Assembly: GCF_900111805.1 (NCBI RefSeq)
Contig: NZ_FOJN01000005.1
Coordinates: forward strand, 186,001 to 250,000
Direction of reading: 5' to 3'
Length of the DNA stretch: 64,000 nt
Source: Rhodococcoides kroppenstedtii
Lineage (GTDB): Bacteria > Actinomycetota > Actinomycetes > Mycobacteriales > Mycobacteriaceae
Part shown: in pieces, positions 17,743 through 26,101 of the stretch
Layout: each line of letters starts with the position of its first letter
How positions within the stretch are numbered: the stretch's first letter is position 1
Notes under the pieces: generated by a model
Database searches by the model: none
What the model was told of the DNA's origin: nothing
Seen by the model: only the letters and a program-made list of their open reading frames with translations
Program-made: the position numbers and the translations under genes

Positions 17743-18408
17743 ATGAGAGTCGCCATCGCCGGAGCGGGCGCAGTGGGACGGTCCATCGCCCGCGAACTGC
17801 TGCGTTCCGACCACCATGTGCTGCTGATCGAACGCAAGCTCGACCACGTCGACCCCGAGTCGGTGACGGACGCGGAGTGGGTGCACGCCGACGCCTGCGA
17901 GCTGGCGACCCTCGAGGACGCCGGCATCGAGTCGTACGACGTCGTCATCGCCGCGACGGGAGACGACAAGGCCAACCTGGTGCTGAGCCTGCTGGCCAAG
18001 ACCGAGTTCGGCATCGACCGTGTCGTCGCGCGGGTCAACGATCCGCGCAACGAATGGCTCTTCGACGGGTCCTGGGGCGTCGACGTCGCGGTGTCCACCC
18101 CGCGGATGCTGGCGTCGTTGGTCGAGGAGGCCGTGTCGGTCGGCGATCTGGTCCGGCTGATGACCCTGCGTCAGGGCAAGGCCAATCTGGTCGAGATCAC
18201 GCTCCCGGCCACCACTCCCCTGGCGGGCAAGCCGGTGCGGAAGGTGACTCTGCCGCGGGACGCGGCGCTGGTGACCATCCTGCGCGGGGGTCGCGTGATC
18301 GTGCCGCAGGCCGACGATCCGCTCGAGGGCGGCGACGAACTGCTGTTCGTGACCACGGTCGACGTCGAGGACGAGCTACGCGCCTGCCTGGGACTCGCGC
18401 GACCCTGA
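17743..18408 (+). CDS. ceoC: TrkA-family potassium uptake regulator CeoC
   Basis: Second RCK protein of the pair, 221 aa, with N-terminal VAIAGAGAVGRSIARELL dinucleotide-binding motif and an RCK-C domain after about residue 135. The ATG follows GAGAAGGAACC. The last 33 nt overlap, tail to tail, the DUF3159 gene on the other strand. Homologue of Rv2692. Confidence 0.9.
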   Translation: MRVAIAGAGAVGRSIARELLRSDHHVLLIERKLDHVDPESVTDAEWVHADACELATLEDAGIESYDVVIAATGDDKANLVLSLLAKTEFGIDRVVARVNDPRNEWLFDGSWGVDVAVSTPRMLASLVEEAVSVGDLVRLMTLRQGKANLVEITLPATTPLAGKPVRKVTLPRDAALVTILRGGRVIVPQADDPLEGGDELLFVTTVDVEDELRACLGLARP

Positions 18409-19071
18409 CTCCCGCTCCGCCGACTCGCGCGGTCGAGGGTCGGCCGCCTCGGCGACGATCGCATCGGCCCGGCGGACGGCCCAGAACGTGACACCGAACG
18501 CGACGGCGGCCAGTGGCCACCCCATCGCAATACGCGCGACGGCGAGCCACCCTGTCTCGTCGGCGTCGTACAGCTGGGACTGCACCAGGTACCGCGCGAC
18601 GAAGACGAGGACCCACGCGGCCGTGGCGATGTCGTACGCCCGCACGGCACGGCGATGCTCGCGCCACTGCCGAGCCGTGCCGTTGAGGTAGCCCCAGATG
18701 ATGCCCACCAGCGGCCGACGCACGAGGATGGACACGAGGAACACTCCGCCGTAGACGAGCGAGGTGTAGATGCCGAACAGGAAGTAGCCCTTGGCATCAC
18801 CGGTGCGGTGGGCGATGAACGCGCACAGCGCGACGCCGAAGAAACCCGAGATCGCGGGCTGGACGGGATCGCGGCGCACGAGGCGCCAGAGCAGGATGGC
18901 GACGGCGAGTCCCAGCGCGGACCAGATGGCCGCCGTGAGACCGGCGAGCGCGTTGACGGGCACGAACACCAGCACCGGCAGCGTCGAGAACACGAGACCG
19001 CTGACGCCGCCGAGTTGGGCGAGCACGGTGGGCGGCGGGGCGTCGGTGTCGATCTTCGGAGCGTCGCTCAT
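18376..19071 (-). CDS. DUF3159 integral membrane protein
   Basis: Protein of unknown function, 231 aa, with about five or six hydrophobic helices (first pair at about 20-60). It resembles the actinobacterial DUF3159 family (Rv2693c in the same gene order). Upstream on the same strand lies the OB-fold gene, 53 nt away, probably cotranscribed. The 3' end overlaps ceoC by 33 nt in convergent orientation. Confidence 0.83.
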   Translation of the reverse strand: MSDAPKIDTDAPPPTVLAQLGGVSGLVFSTLPVLVFVPVNALAGLTAAIWSALGLAVAILLWRLVRRDPVQPAISGFFGVALCAFIAHRTGDAKGYFLFGIYTSLVYGGVFLVSILVRRPLVGIIWGYLNGTARQWREHRRAVRAYDIATAAWVLVFVARYLVQSQLYDADETGWLAVARIAMGWPLAAVAFGVTFWAVRRADAIVAEAADPRPRESAERESGSRESQAGA

Positions 19072-19124
19072 GTCTGCTCACCCTGCCAGACGGGGCGGGG
19101 GAACGCCGAGACCGTGCTACGGAG

Positions 19125-19502
19125 TCAGTCTCCGGACCGCAACTCGTAGTAGGGGTTGTAGATGACCTTGCGCCCGTCGCGCTCGCCCACCCGTCCCCGG
19201 ACCAGGAGCTGCGTGCCGGACTCGATACCCGCGATCTTGCGACGACCCATCCACACGAGCGACAGCGTGTCGGTGCCGTCGAAGAACTCGGCCTGGACGG
19301 CGGCGTTGGCGGACTTGCTGCACGCCTCGACGCTGCGGAGGCGACCGATCATGGTGACCTCGTCACCGCGGGAACAGTCGCAGGCGCGTTGCGCACCGGA
19401 CGCCCGGGACTCCGACTCCATGTCCTCGGCATCGAGCTGGTCGATGTCCTCGGTCAACTTCCGAGCCATGCGTCGGAAGTATCCTGCGGCAGCGGGTGCC
19501 AT
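19125..19502 (-). CDS. Small OB-fold nucleic-acid-binding domain protein
   Basis: 125-aa protein whose C-terminal two thirds form an OB-fold (EVTMIGRLRSVEACSKSA to the YNPYYEL end), like Rv2694c. The N-terminus is acidic (LTEDIDQLDAEDME). The ATG at 19502 gives the family start; the open frame runs much further upstream as antisense to the hydrolase. A role in DNA or RNA binding is inferred from fold only. Confidence 0.82.
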   Translation of the reverse strand: MAPAAAGYFRRMARKLTEDIDQLDAEDMESESRASGAQRACDCSRGDEVTMIGRLRSVEACSKSANAAVQAEFFDGTDTLSLVWMGRRKIAGIESGTQLLVRGRVGERDGRKVIYNPYYELRSGD

Positions 19503-19661
19503 GGTTGCTCCTGGAGCGTTTGCGCGGGCCGTCCGCGACTGGTGTTTCGCTTCTGTCAGCGCCACTGTAGACCCCGACCGCATGCCCCACCACACCCCTC
19601 GAGCGTCTGCTGAATCACGTCCGACGACCGACCTCGAGTGGACCGCGAAGGAGCCGCCTCC

Positions 19662-20396
19662 ATGACGGACACCACCCTCGTGATGCTGCCGGGCACCGGA
19701 TCGGACGCCGCGTTCGTCCGGGCGGCGTTCGGTCCCGCGTCGGCGGCGGCGGGATGGTCGTCGGTCGCGGTCGATCCGACCCCGTCCGACCTGATCGCCG
19801 GGTATCGACGCGCACTCGACGACGCGGCCCGCGAGGCTGAACACCGAGGCGGGCGCCTGCTCGTCGGCGGGGTGTCGATCGGGGCCGCGGTGGCGGCGCG
19901 CTGGCTCCTCGACCGCGCCCGATCCGGCGCCGCGGACGGCGTGGTGGACGGCGTGATCGCCGTGATGCCCGCCTGGACGGGCGACCCGGACTCCGCCCCC
20001 GCCGCGGTCCTGGCGCGCGGCTCGGCCGAGATGCTGCGCCGCGACGGCCTCGAGGTCACCCTGGACCGCATGGCCGCGTCCAGCCCGGACTGGCTGGTAC
20101 GCACGCTGGCGCCGTCCTGGCGGTCGCAGTGGCCGGCGCTCCCGGACGCCCTCGACGAGGCGGCCGCCTACCCGTCGCCCACGACGAGCGATCTTGCGGC
20201 ACTCGACGTCCCGGTGGCCGTCGTCGGGGTCGACGGCGATCCCGTCCATCCGGTGTCGGTCGCCCGGGCGTGGACGGCCGCGGCGCGGCGCGGCGCGATC
20301 ACGACGACGACGCTCGACGAGGTCGGCCGGGACAGCGCCGTGCTCGGACGGTGCGCCCGGGACGCCGTGGCCGTCCTGTCCGAGGCGTCCGCCTGA
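19662..20396 (+). CDS. Alpha/beta-hydrolase-like protein
   Basis: 244-aa protein, counterpart of Rv2695. It has the N-terminal beta-strand and oxyanion region LVMLPGTGSD and a nucleophile elbow G-V-S-I-G near residues 68-72, then a late VVGVDGDPVHP segment that could supply the acid and base. The ATG at 19662 is preceded by AAGGAG. Substrate unknown. Confidence 0.75.
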   Translation: MTDTTLVMLPGTGSDAAFVRAAFGPASAAAGWSSVAVDPTPSDLIAGYRRALDDAAREAEHRGGRLLVGGVSIGAAVAARWLLDRARSGAADGVVDGVIAVMPAWTGDPDSAPAAVLARGSAEMLRRDGLEVTLDRMAASSPDWLVRTLAPSWRSQWPALPDALDEAAAYPSPTTSDLAALDVPVAVVGVDGDPVHPVSVARAWTAAARRGAITTTTLDEVGRDSAVLGRCARDAVAVLSEASA

Positions 20397-20411
20397 GGAG
20401 GCGGCGGCCGG

Positions 20412-21272
20412 TCAGCCCAGTTGCTGCATCGCCGACCCGGACGGGCCGCGTCGACCACCACCGGCGTTCGGGTCCTCGGTGGACGGCTGCTGCGGGCCGG
20501 CCGCCTGGTGCTGAGCTGCTGCTTGCTGCTGGGCGGCCGCTTGCTGGGCGGCCTGTTGCCGGGCCGCTGCCTGCTGTTGCTGCTGCGCCGCCGCGAGCTG
20601 CTGCGCGAGCGCCTGTGGGAGCGTGACCGGCAGCGGAGTGCGCACCGGGTGCGGATCGGATCCCCGATCCACGATGGTGCCCGCCACGACCGCACGCGCC
20701 TGCTGGACCAACGGCGACTCGGCACCGACGGACCCCGCCGGACCCGTCGCGACCCCGCGAATCATCCAGCGGTACCCGTCGACCCCGATGAAACGGAGTT
20801 CGCCGCCGGCGGTCAGACCCACCACCTCGCGTCCGAACGGTCCGCTCTCGACCGACACCGTCGCGTTGTCCCGCCGCAGGGTGTCGGCCAGTTCCGTGGC
20901 CACCTCCCGCCACTGCCCGGGCGACTTCGGCGCCGCGAACGCCGCCACCGTGATCCGCCCGTGCTGGGTGACGATGTGCACCGCCTGCGGCGTGCCCTGC
21001 TGCGTCATCTCGACCTGCAGCTGCCCGCCCGCCGGAAGAGGCAACAACACCGAGCCGAGGTCGAGGCGACCCTGCGCGATCTCCTCGCGCTCGCCCTCAC
21101 GATCCTCGATGGACCACGGGCCGCTGTCGGGATCGACGGTCCCGTCGGCAGCATCGACGTCGTCGGATCCACTCGCGTCGGGACCCGGGTCGTCGGACTC
21201 CGGTGCGAGAGACGTCGCGTCCGCCGCGGCCTCCTCGTCGTGCGGGTCCCGCTTCTTCTTCCTGCCGAACAT
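20412..21272 (-). CDS. DUF3710 domain protein with Gln/Ala-rich tail
   Basis: 286-aa protein of unknown function (Rv2696c family). A basic start (MFGRKKKRD) and acidic linker precede the conserved DUF3710 core (about 65-215). A Gln/Ala-rich low-complexity tail covers about 220-265. The ATG at 21272 is 2 nt after the dut stop, with AAGGAG 5 nt upstream. A GTG at 21278 overlapping the dut stop is less likely because it touches the ribosome-binding site. Cotranscribed with dut. Confidence 0.83.
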   Translation of the reverse strand: MFGRKKKRDPHDEEAAADATSLAPESDDPGPDASGSDDVDAADGTVDPDSGPWSIEDREGEREEIAQGRLDLGSVLLPLPAGGQLQVEMTQQGTPQAVHIVTQHGRITVAAFAAPKSPGQWREVATELADTLRRDNATVSVESGPFGREVVGLTAGGELRFIGVDGYRWMIRGVATGPAGSVGAESPLVQQARAVVAGTIVDRGSDPHPVRTPLPVTLPQALAQQLAAAQQQQQAAARQQAAQQAAAQQQAAAQHQAAGPQQPSTEDPNAGGGRRGPSGSAMQQLG

Positions 21273-21274
21273 GC

Positions 21275-21826
21275 TCACTCCTTCTCGCTCGCGCTCGCGG
21301 CGGGGCCGTCCCCGGGTGTCGACGTCCGCTGGACCGTCGGCGCATCACCCAGCGCTGCATGACCGCCGCTCGAGCCGTACCCGCCGTGACCGCGCGTCGT
21401 CTCGTCCAGGGTGTCCACCTCGACGAATCGGGGCAACTCCACCCGCTGCACCACCAACTGCGCCACCCGATCGCCGCGTCGCAACTCGATGGGCGTCGAC
21501 CTGTCGTGGTTGATCAGACATACCTTGATCTCGCCGCGATAACCCGCGTCGATCGTGCCCGGGGTGTTCACCACCGACAGTCCCGTCCGCGCTGCGAGGC
21601 CCGACCGAGGGTGGATCAACCCCACCGTTCCCACGGGCAACGCGACGGCGATCCCGGTTCCCACCAGTACCCGCGCGCCCGGGTCGATCACGACGTCCTC
21701 GGTGGCGGTGAGGTCCACGCCGGCGTCCCCCGCGTGCGCGCGCGTGGGAACGGGGACGGACGGATCGAGCCGGCGAAACGACACGGACCATGCGCCGTCG
21801 TCGGGTCCGGAATGGGGGTCGGTCAC
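21275..21826 (-). CDS. dut: dUTP diphosphatase (dUTPase)
   Basis: Hydrolyses dUTP to dUMP and pyrophosphate, keeping uracil out of DNA and feeding thymidylate synthesis. All five trimeric dUTPase motifs are visible: [15 protein letters not shown], the [11 protein letters not shown]sp-Tyr pair, RGDRVAQLV and the C-terminal Gly-rich arm [11 protein letters not shown]. After the arm there is an unusual tail of about 25 residues. I chose the GTG at 21826 (VTDPHSG); the frame is open to 21877. Confidence 0.92.
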   Translation of the reverse strand: MTDPHSGPDDGAWSVSFRRLDPSVPVPTRAHAGDAGVDLTATEDVVIDPGARVLVGTGIAVALPVGTVGLIHPRSGLAARTGLSVVNTPGTIDAGYRGEIKVCLINHDRSTPIELRRGDRVAQLVVQRVELPRFVEVDTLDETTRGHGGYGSSGGHAALGDAPTVQRTSTPGDGPAASASEKE

Positions 21827-21882
21827 GGTCGACGACGTTACCCGGCAACCCGCACGCGGCGGACCGTCGCACCGCACGCACT

Positions 21883-21888
21883 ACCCTG
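21883..21888 (+). promoter_or_regulatory. -10 hexamer for leaderless DUF3093 gene
   Basis: TACCCT ends 6 nt before the GTG at 21895, the spacing expected if transcription starts at the start codon. Confidence 0.45.
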
Positions 21889-21894
21889 GTGACC

Positions 21895-22398
21895 GTGGGA
21901 GAGAACGACACGCAGCGTCCGAACCGGGCGGGCACGGCCGAGACCGTCCTGCACGACGAGCGGCTCGGCGTCCCGCTCTGGTACTGGTTCGCCGGTGTCG
22001 GCGTCGCCGCGATCCTTTCCGCCGAGGTGCACCTGGGATCGCCCGGCATCCCGGCCTGGCTGCCGTACCTGGTCCTCGTGCCGTTCGCGGTGTGGATCGT
22101 CGCGCGCCTGGGGCGCACCCGCGTGCGCGTGGTGGAGCGCGACGGCGAGCGGTACCTGCTCGCGGGCAAGGCCACCCTGCCGGCCTCCGTCGTCTCGCGG
22201 GCGGCCGCCGTCCCTGCGTCGGCGAAGAGCGCGGCACTGGGCCGTCAGCTCGATCCCGCGGCGTTCGTCCTCAACCGGTCCTGGGTGAAGACGATGGTTC
22301 TGGTGGTCCTCGACGACGAGGACGATCCGACGCCCTACTGGCTGGTCAGCAGCCGCCGTCCGGACGACGTCGTCGCGGCCCTCGTCCACGGCAGCTGA
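21895..22398 (+). CDS. DUF3093 membrane protein
   Basis: 167-aa protein of unknown function, matching Rv2698 by place and pattern. Two close hydrophobic helices (LWYWFAGVGVAAILSAEV and WLPYLVLVPFAVWIVARLG) are followed by a soluble domain of about 100 residues. GTG codons at 21889 and 21895 are both in frame. I chose 21895 because a TACCCT -10 element ends 6 nt before it. It is divergent from dut. Confidence 0.8.
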   Translation: MGENDTQRPNRAGTAETVLHDERLGVPLWYWFAGVGVAAILSAEVHLGSPGIPAWLPYLVLVPFAVWIVARLGRTRVRVVERDGERYLLAGKATLPASVVSRAAAVPASAKSAALGRQLDPAAFVLNRSWVKTMVLVVLDDEDDPTPYWLVSSRRPDDVVAALVHGS

Positions 22399-22443
22399 GC
22401 TCGCCCGCGCCGTCCCCCGCAAGACACGCCCGCGACACGACAA

Positions 22444-22470
22444 CGGGCACCCGACGTGGTCGGGTGCCCG
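22444..22470. terminator. Bidirectional hairpin terminator
   Basis: Perfect 12-bp stem (CGGGCACCCGAC and its complement) with a 3-nt loop, between the convergent DUF3093 and DUF4193 genes. It can serve both. Confidence 0.8.
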
Positions 22471-22527
22471 GTACGTGATTCCTGCGGATCGAGACGGCTC
22501 GATCAGGCCGGCCCGCCGCGCCGGCGA

Positions 22528-22830
22528 TCAGGCTGCACAGTCGCGGCAGATCGGAGCGCCTCCGTTCTCCTCGGCCAGTCGCGACCGATGATGAACGAGG
22601 AAGCAGCTCGAACACGTGAACTCGTCCGCCTGCTTCGGGACAACCCGGACGGAGAGTTCCTCGCCCGAGAGATCGGCGCCGGGCAGTTCGAACGACTCCG
22701 CGGTGTCGGTCTCGTCGATGTCGACGACGGAGGACTGCGCCTCGTTGCGTCGTGCCTTCAGTTCTTCCAGCGAGTCCTCCGACACGTCGTCGGATTCGGT
22801 ACGCCGTGGTGCGTCGTAATCGGTAGCCAT
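22528..22830 (-). CDS. DUF4193 zinc-ribbon-like protein
   Basis: Small acidic protein of 100 aa, like Rv2699c. The C-terminal part has two CxxC pairs (CSSC and CRDC) about 25 residues apart, a likely zinc ribbon. The ATG is preceded by GGAAGG and AGGGG runs. Such proteins are strongly conserved and highly expressed in actinobacteria, but their function is not known to me. Confidence 0.87.
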   Translation of the reverse strand: MATDYDAPRRTESDDVSEDSLEELKARRNEAQSSVVDIDETDTAESFELPGADLSGEELSVRVVPKQADEFTCSSCFLVHHRSRLAEENGGAPICRDCAA

Positions 22831-23190
22831 GACCGTGTCCCCTTACCTTCCTGCAGGACCGGGATGGGTGCCCCGATCCTCTCGATCGCCTTCGTGGGGG
22901 ATGTGCAAGACGTCGACCGCTTCTTGTTCGACGAACTCGTTCCTCGCGTTCCTACATCCTCGGTCGCACCGCACGCGGTGCTTCCGAACGGTGTTCGTGG
23001 CCGAACAGCCATTCGGGTCGAGTTGTTCCCGATAGGTCGTTCCCGCCCCTTCGGGCAACGTGTCCGACGTCCATTCGCAGCCGAGGCCGCTGCGGATGAC
23101 CTGCGCCGCCGATGGCGCGGGCGGGCCGGCCATTCCTGGCCGGGCCGCCAGACAATAGCCGACGCCCGACCGGATCGAAAGCACCGCGCC
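22831..23190. other. Intergenic region between DUF4193 and cei genes
   Basis: This stretch must hold the DUF4193 promoter on the minus strand. It has scattered short open frames on both strands, none with recognisable sequence, good start signals or family-like composition. I see no RNA gene or strong hairpin in it. A 29-bp tandem repeat follows at 23191. Confidence 0.5.
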
Positions 23191-23268
23191 ATCCTGCGCC
23201 CTGTCGGGCGCCGGGCGCGATCCTGCGCCCTGTCGGGCGCCGGGCGCGATCCTGCGCCCTGTCGGGCG
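23191..23268. repeat. 29-bp tandem repeat, 2.7 copies
   Basis: The units start at 23191, 23220 and 23249 (the last one partial). Each begins ATCCTGCGCCCTGTCGGGCG and contains the short palindrome GCGCCC-TGTC-GGGCGC. The copies are identical over their shared length, so the array resembles a minisatellite (VNTR). It lies about 95 nt before the cei start. Confidence 0.85.
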
Positions 23269-23363
23269 ACAGCGGCCACTACAGTGAGCGCGACACCCCG
23301 CCGGTCCGGCGCCTCCGGGACCTGCCCCGGGCGGGGACCGACGACGGAAGGGCAGCCGCCAAC

Positions 23364-24044
23364 GTGGTTTCGTACATCACCGGGGGATCGTCCACCGACG
23401 ATCGCGGCCGGCCGTTCCGCCGCCGTCGCCCGGCTCCGATTCTGATCGTGCTGGTGGTGCTTGCCCTGGCCGGCGCCGCGGTGTGGGTGCGAGTACTGAC
23501 GGCCACCGAGACGGGTACCGAGGCGGTGGCGTGCAACGCGCCCCAGCCGCCGTCCGATCCGACGGCACCGACGGCGGCCGCGCTGGGCGAGGTGGTCGAC
23601 GCCGGAGTCGTCGACGAGTCCCAGCCGCTCCCGCTCGCGGCCACGAGGGTGCGGGTGTTCAACGCCAACGGTCAGGGCGGCCAGGCCGCCGAGATCGCGG
23701 CGGATCTGAACAACTACGGCTACGCCAGCGCTCCCGACGTCCAGGTGGGCAACGACCCGGTGTACGTCGATCAGAACATGCAGTGCATCGCGCAGATCAG
23801 GTTCGGGGAGGCCGGCGTCGCCGCGGCCGGCACCGTCGCGCTCGTCGCGCCGTGCGCGGAATTCGTGCGCGACGACCGCGCGGACGACACGGTCGATCTC
23901 GCGCTCGGCACCAATTTCCGTGCGCTGCAACCCAACACGGACGCCGAGGAAGTGGTCCGCACGCTCGCCGAGGTGCCGCCCGGTCAGCCCGCACCGGCCC
24001 TCGACCTCGACCTGTTGCAGGCGGCGCGCACCGTCGACTGCTGA
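23364..24044 (+). CDS. Envelope protein Cei-like, LytR C-terminal domain
   Basis: 226-aa single-pass membrane protein. It has a basic N-terminus, a transmembrane helix at about residues 22-44 (ILIVLVVLALAGAAVWV), then an extracytoplasmic LytR_C-type domain (RVRVFNANGQGGQAAEIAADL). It corresponds to Rv2700 (Cei, needed for envelope integrity). The GTG at 23364 gives a start like the homologue's (VVSYITGG); GGAAGGG lies 12 nt upstream. Convergent with suhB. Confidence 0.83.
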   Translation: MVSYITGGSSTDDRGRPFRRRRPAPILIVLVVLALAGAAVWVRVLTATETGTEAVACNAPQPPSDPTAPTAAALGEVVDAGVVDESQPLPLAATRVRVFNANGQGGQAAEIAADLNNYGYASAPDVQVGNDPVYVDQNMQCIAQIRFGEAGVAAAGTVALVAPCAEFVRDDRADDTVDLALGTNFRALQPNTDAEEVVRTLAEVPPGQPAPALDLDLLQAARTVDC

Positions 24045-24077
24045 GACGGCGTCGCCGCGACGACTGCGCCGAGACGA

Positions 24078-25013
24078 CTACTGCGCGCCGGCGCCGTCCG
24101 GAATGGGACCCAAGGCTCCGAGGCTGTCCAGCAGGGCCGAGAACGCGTCGGCCACACCCGGCGCCGCCGCCACGGTGACCTCGCCGTCGCTGCTGCGCGA
24201 GTGCGGCGACGGGGTGCGCACCCGCGCACCCGCCTCCGCCGCGATCAGCGCGCCGGCCGCCCAGTCCCAGGGCGAGAGGCCGTGTTCGAAGTGGGCGTCC
24301 ACCTGCCCCTCCGCGACCATGCACAGGTCGAGCGCCGCCGAGCCCACCCGGCGCAGGTCGCGGACCTGCGGCAGCAGGGCGCCCACCACCTCGCCCTGGC
24401 GGCGGCGACGGGCCGCGCCGTAGCCGAACCCGGTGGCCACCAACGCCATCGACACGTCGTCGACGTCTCGGACGGACAGGCGGATCCACTCCCCGCCGTC
24501 GTCGCTGACCCACGCGCCGCCGCCGAGTCGGGCAGCGTACGTCCGGCGTCGGACGACGTCCTCGACGGCGCCCGCGACGGACCGACCGTCCACCTGCGCG
24601 GCGACCGAGACCGCGTAGGCGGGCAGGCCGTAGAGGAAGTTCACGGTGCCGTCGATGGGGTCGACCACCCAGCGCACCCCCGACGGTGCCTGCCTCGCTC
24701 CCCCGCCTTCCTCGCCCAACACGTCGTCGTTCGGCCGTCGCTCGGCGAGTCGCTCCCGCACCACGTGCTCGGTCTCGGTGTCCACCACGGTGACCGGGTC
24801 GGTGGGCGTGGACTTGGACTGCACGGCGTCCGCCACGGACGGGGCGCCGCCGCGCCCGAAGACCTCGGGTCGGCGGCGTGCGATGTGTCGACCGGCCTCG
24901 CGCGCGACGTCGACGGCGATGCGCTGCAGCGACTCCGGGTCGTCGTCGGCACGAGAACGGTCGGCGGGCAGCGGGGTTTCCCTCGACGATGTCACCTCCC
25001 AATCCGACCACAT
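24078..25013 (-). CDS. suhB: Inositol-1-monophosphatase
   Basis: Dephosphorylates inositol phosphate, supplying myo-inositol for phosphatidylinositol and mycothiol in this group. The metal-binding motifs are clear: DPVTVVDTETE, GEEGGG, DPIDGTVNF and WDWAAGALIAAEAGA. I chose the ATG at 25013 (MWSDWEV). The frame is open to a TTG at 25055 and a GTG lies at 24995; the upstream context is weak for all, so the start is uncertain. Divergent from ppgK, as Rv2701c is from Rv2702. Confidence 0.9.
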   Translation of the reverse strand: MWSDWEVTSSRETPLPADRSRADDDPESLQRIAVDVAREAGRHIARRRPEVFGRGGAPSVADAVQSKSTPTDPVTVVDTETEHVVRERLAERRPNDDVLGEEGGGARQAPSGVRWVVDPIDGTVNFLYGLPAYAVSVAAQVDGRSVAGAVEDVVRRRTYAARLGGGAWVSDDGGEWIRLSVRDVDDVSMALVATGFGYGAARRRRQGEVVGALLPQVRDLRRVGSAALDLCMVAEGQVDAHFEHGLSPWDWAAGALIAAEAGARVRTPSPHSRSSDGEVTVAAAPGVADAFSALLDSLGALGPIPDGAGAQ

Positions 25014-25056
25014 CGCGGACCGACGCGCCGCCCCGTCCCGGGCCGTCCCGAGCAAC

Positions 25057-25062
25057 TAGGGT
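25057..25062 (+). promoter_or_regulatory. -10 hexamer of the ppgK promoter
   Basis: TAGGGT lies 51 nt before the ppgK ATG. A leader of about 45 nt would then carry the strong GAGGAGG ribosome-binding site at 25099-25105. Confidence 0.4.
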
Positions 25063-25113
25063 GATCCGCGAGCGCCAGGTTCCGCTCGCCCGCTGCCCGA
25101 GGAGGATGCACGC

Positions 25114-25926
25114 ATGTCGAACGGCCCCACCGATCCCGGACCCGTGTCCATCGCCGACCGGACCGGCACCGCCCCGTCGGGCCGGGGGTTCGGCGTCGAC
25201 GTCGGCGGCAGCGGCGTGAAGGGCGGCATCGTCGACCTGGCCACCGGCGAGCTGATCGGCGAACGGCACAAGATCGAGACCCCGCAGCCGTCCACGCCGC
25301 AGGCCGTGGCGGAGACGGTCCGCGCCATCGTCGATCACTTCGACTGGACCGGGGACGTCGGCATCACCCTGCCCTGCGTCGTGACGGGCGGCGTCGCGCG
25401 GACGGCCGCGAACGTCGATCGGGCCTGGATCGGCACGGACGCCGGTGCCCTCTTCGCCGAGCACCTCGGCGGGCGCAACGTCACCGTGCTCAACGACGCG
25501 GACGCCGCCGGTATCGCCGAGGACAAGTTCGGCGGTGGCCGGGACACCAAGGGCGTGGTCATCCTGCTCACGTTCGGCACCGGAATCGGCTCGGCCATCC
25601 TGCAGAACGGCGTCCTGTTGCCCAACACCGAACTCGGGCACATGGAGGTCGACGGCAAGGAGGCCGAGCACCGCGCCGCGTCGCGAATCAAGGAGGAGAA
25701 CGACCTCTCCTACAAGCAGTGGGCCAAGGAGGTCTCCCGCGTGCTGGAACGCATCGAGGACCTCTTCTGGCCCGACCTGTTCATCGCCGGCGGGGGCATC
25801 AGCCGCAAGGCCGAGAAGTGGATCCCGCTGCTGACCAATCGCACGCCCGTCCAACCCGCCACCCTGCGCAACACGGCGGGCATCGTCGGGGCGGCCCTTG
25901 CCTCGACGTCCCGCGTCGCCCCCTGA
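25114..25926 (+). CDS. ppgK: Polyphosphate glucokinase (ROK family)
   Basis: Phosphorylates glucose using inorganic polyphosphate (and ATP in homologues). The 270-aa protein has the N-terminal phosphate-binding motif [12 protein letters not shown], the catalytic region NDADAAG, and [17 protein letters not shown] precedes the ATG. It lies directly upstream of sigA, as Rv2702 does. Confidence 0.93.
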   Translation: MSNGPTDPGPVSIADRTGTAPSGRGFGVDVGGSGVKGGIVDLATGELIGERHKIETPQPSTPQAVAETVRAIVDHFDWTGDVGITLPCVVTGGVARTAANVDRAWIGTDAGALFAEHLGGRNVTVLNDADAAGIAEDKFGGGRDTKGVVILLTFGTGIGSAILQNGVLLPNTELGHMEVDGKEAEHRAASRIKEENDLSYKQWAKEVSRVLERIEDLFWPDLFIAGGGISRKAEKWIPLLTNRTPVQPATLRNTAGIVGAALASTSRVAP

Positions 25927-25995
25927 CACGGCGGGGTCCGGTCGGTCGGACCGGCCCGCTCGACTCGCGCGGTCTCGAACCGCCCGCGCGGTCGT

Positions 25996-26001
25996 TACAA
26001 T
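25996..26001 (+). promoter_or_regulatory. -10 hexamer of the sigA promoter
   Basis: TACAAT lies about 100 nt before the sigA start, with a weak TCGAAC -35-like element 16 nt upstream. It resembles a SigA-type promoter. Confidence 0.5.
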
Positions 26002-26101
26002 GGTCCACGCCCCGGCTGCGATGCCGGGAAATCCGACAGACCTCTCCGCCGGAAGAACACTCTGGCGTGACGCCGCACGACACCGTCACGAAAGGGCGTA
26101 C

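Noticed and set aside
17054..17746. Overlapping 230-codon frame inside ceoB
   Set aside because: Arg-rich shadow frame of ceoB without motifs.
22843..23184. Minus-strand frame of 113 codons upstream of the DUF4193 gene
   Set aside because: No homology pattern, no ribosome-binding site, and biased shadow-like composition.
23191..23268. CRISPR-like array
   Set aside because: Units are contiguous tandem repeats with no spacers and no cas genes nearby.
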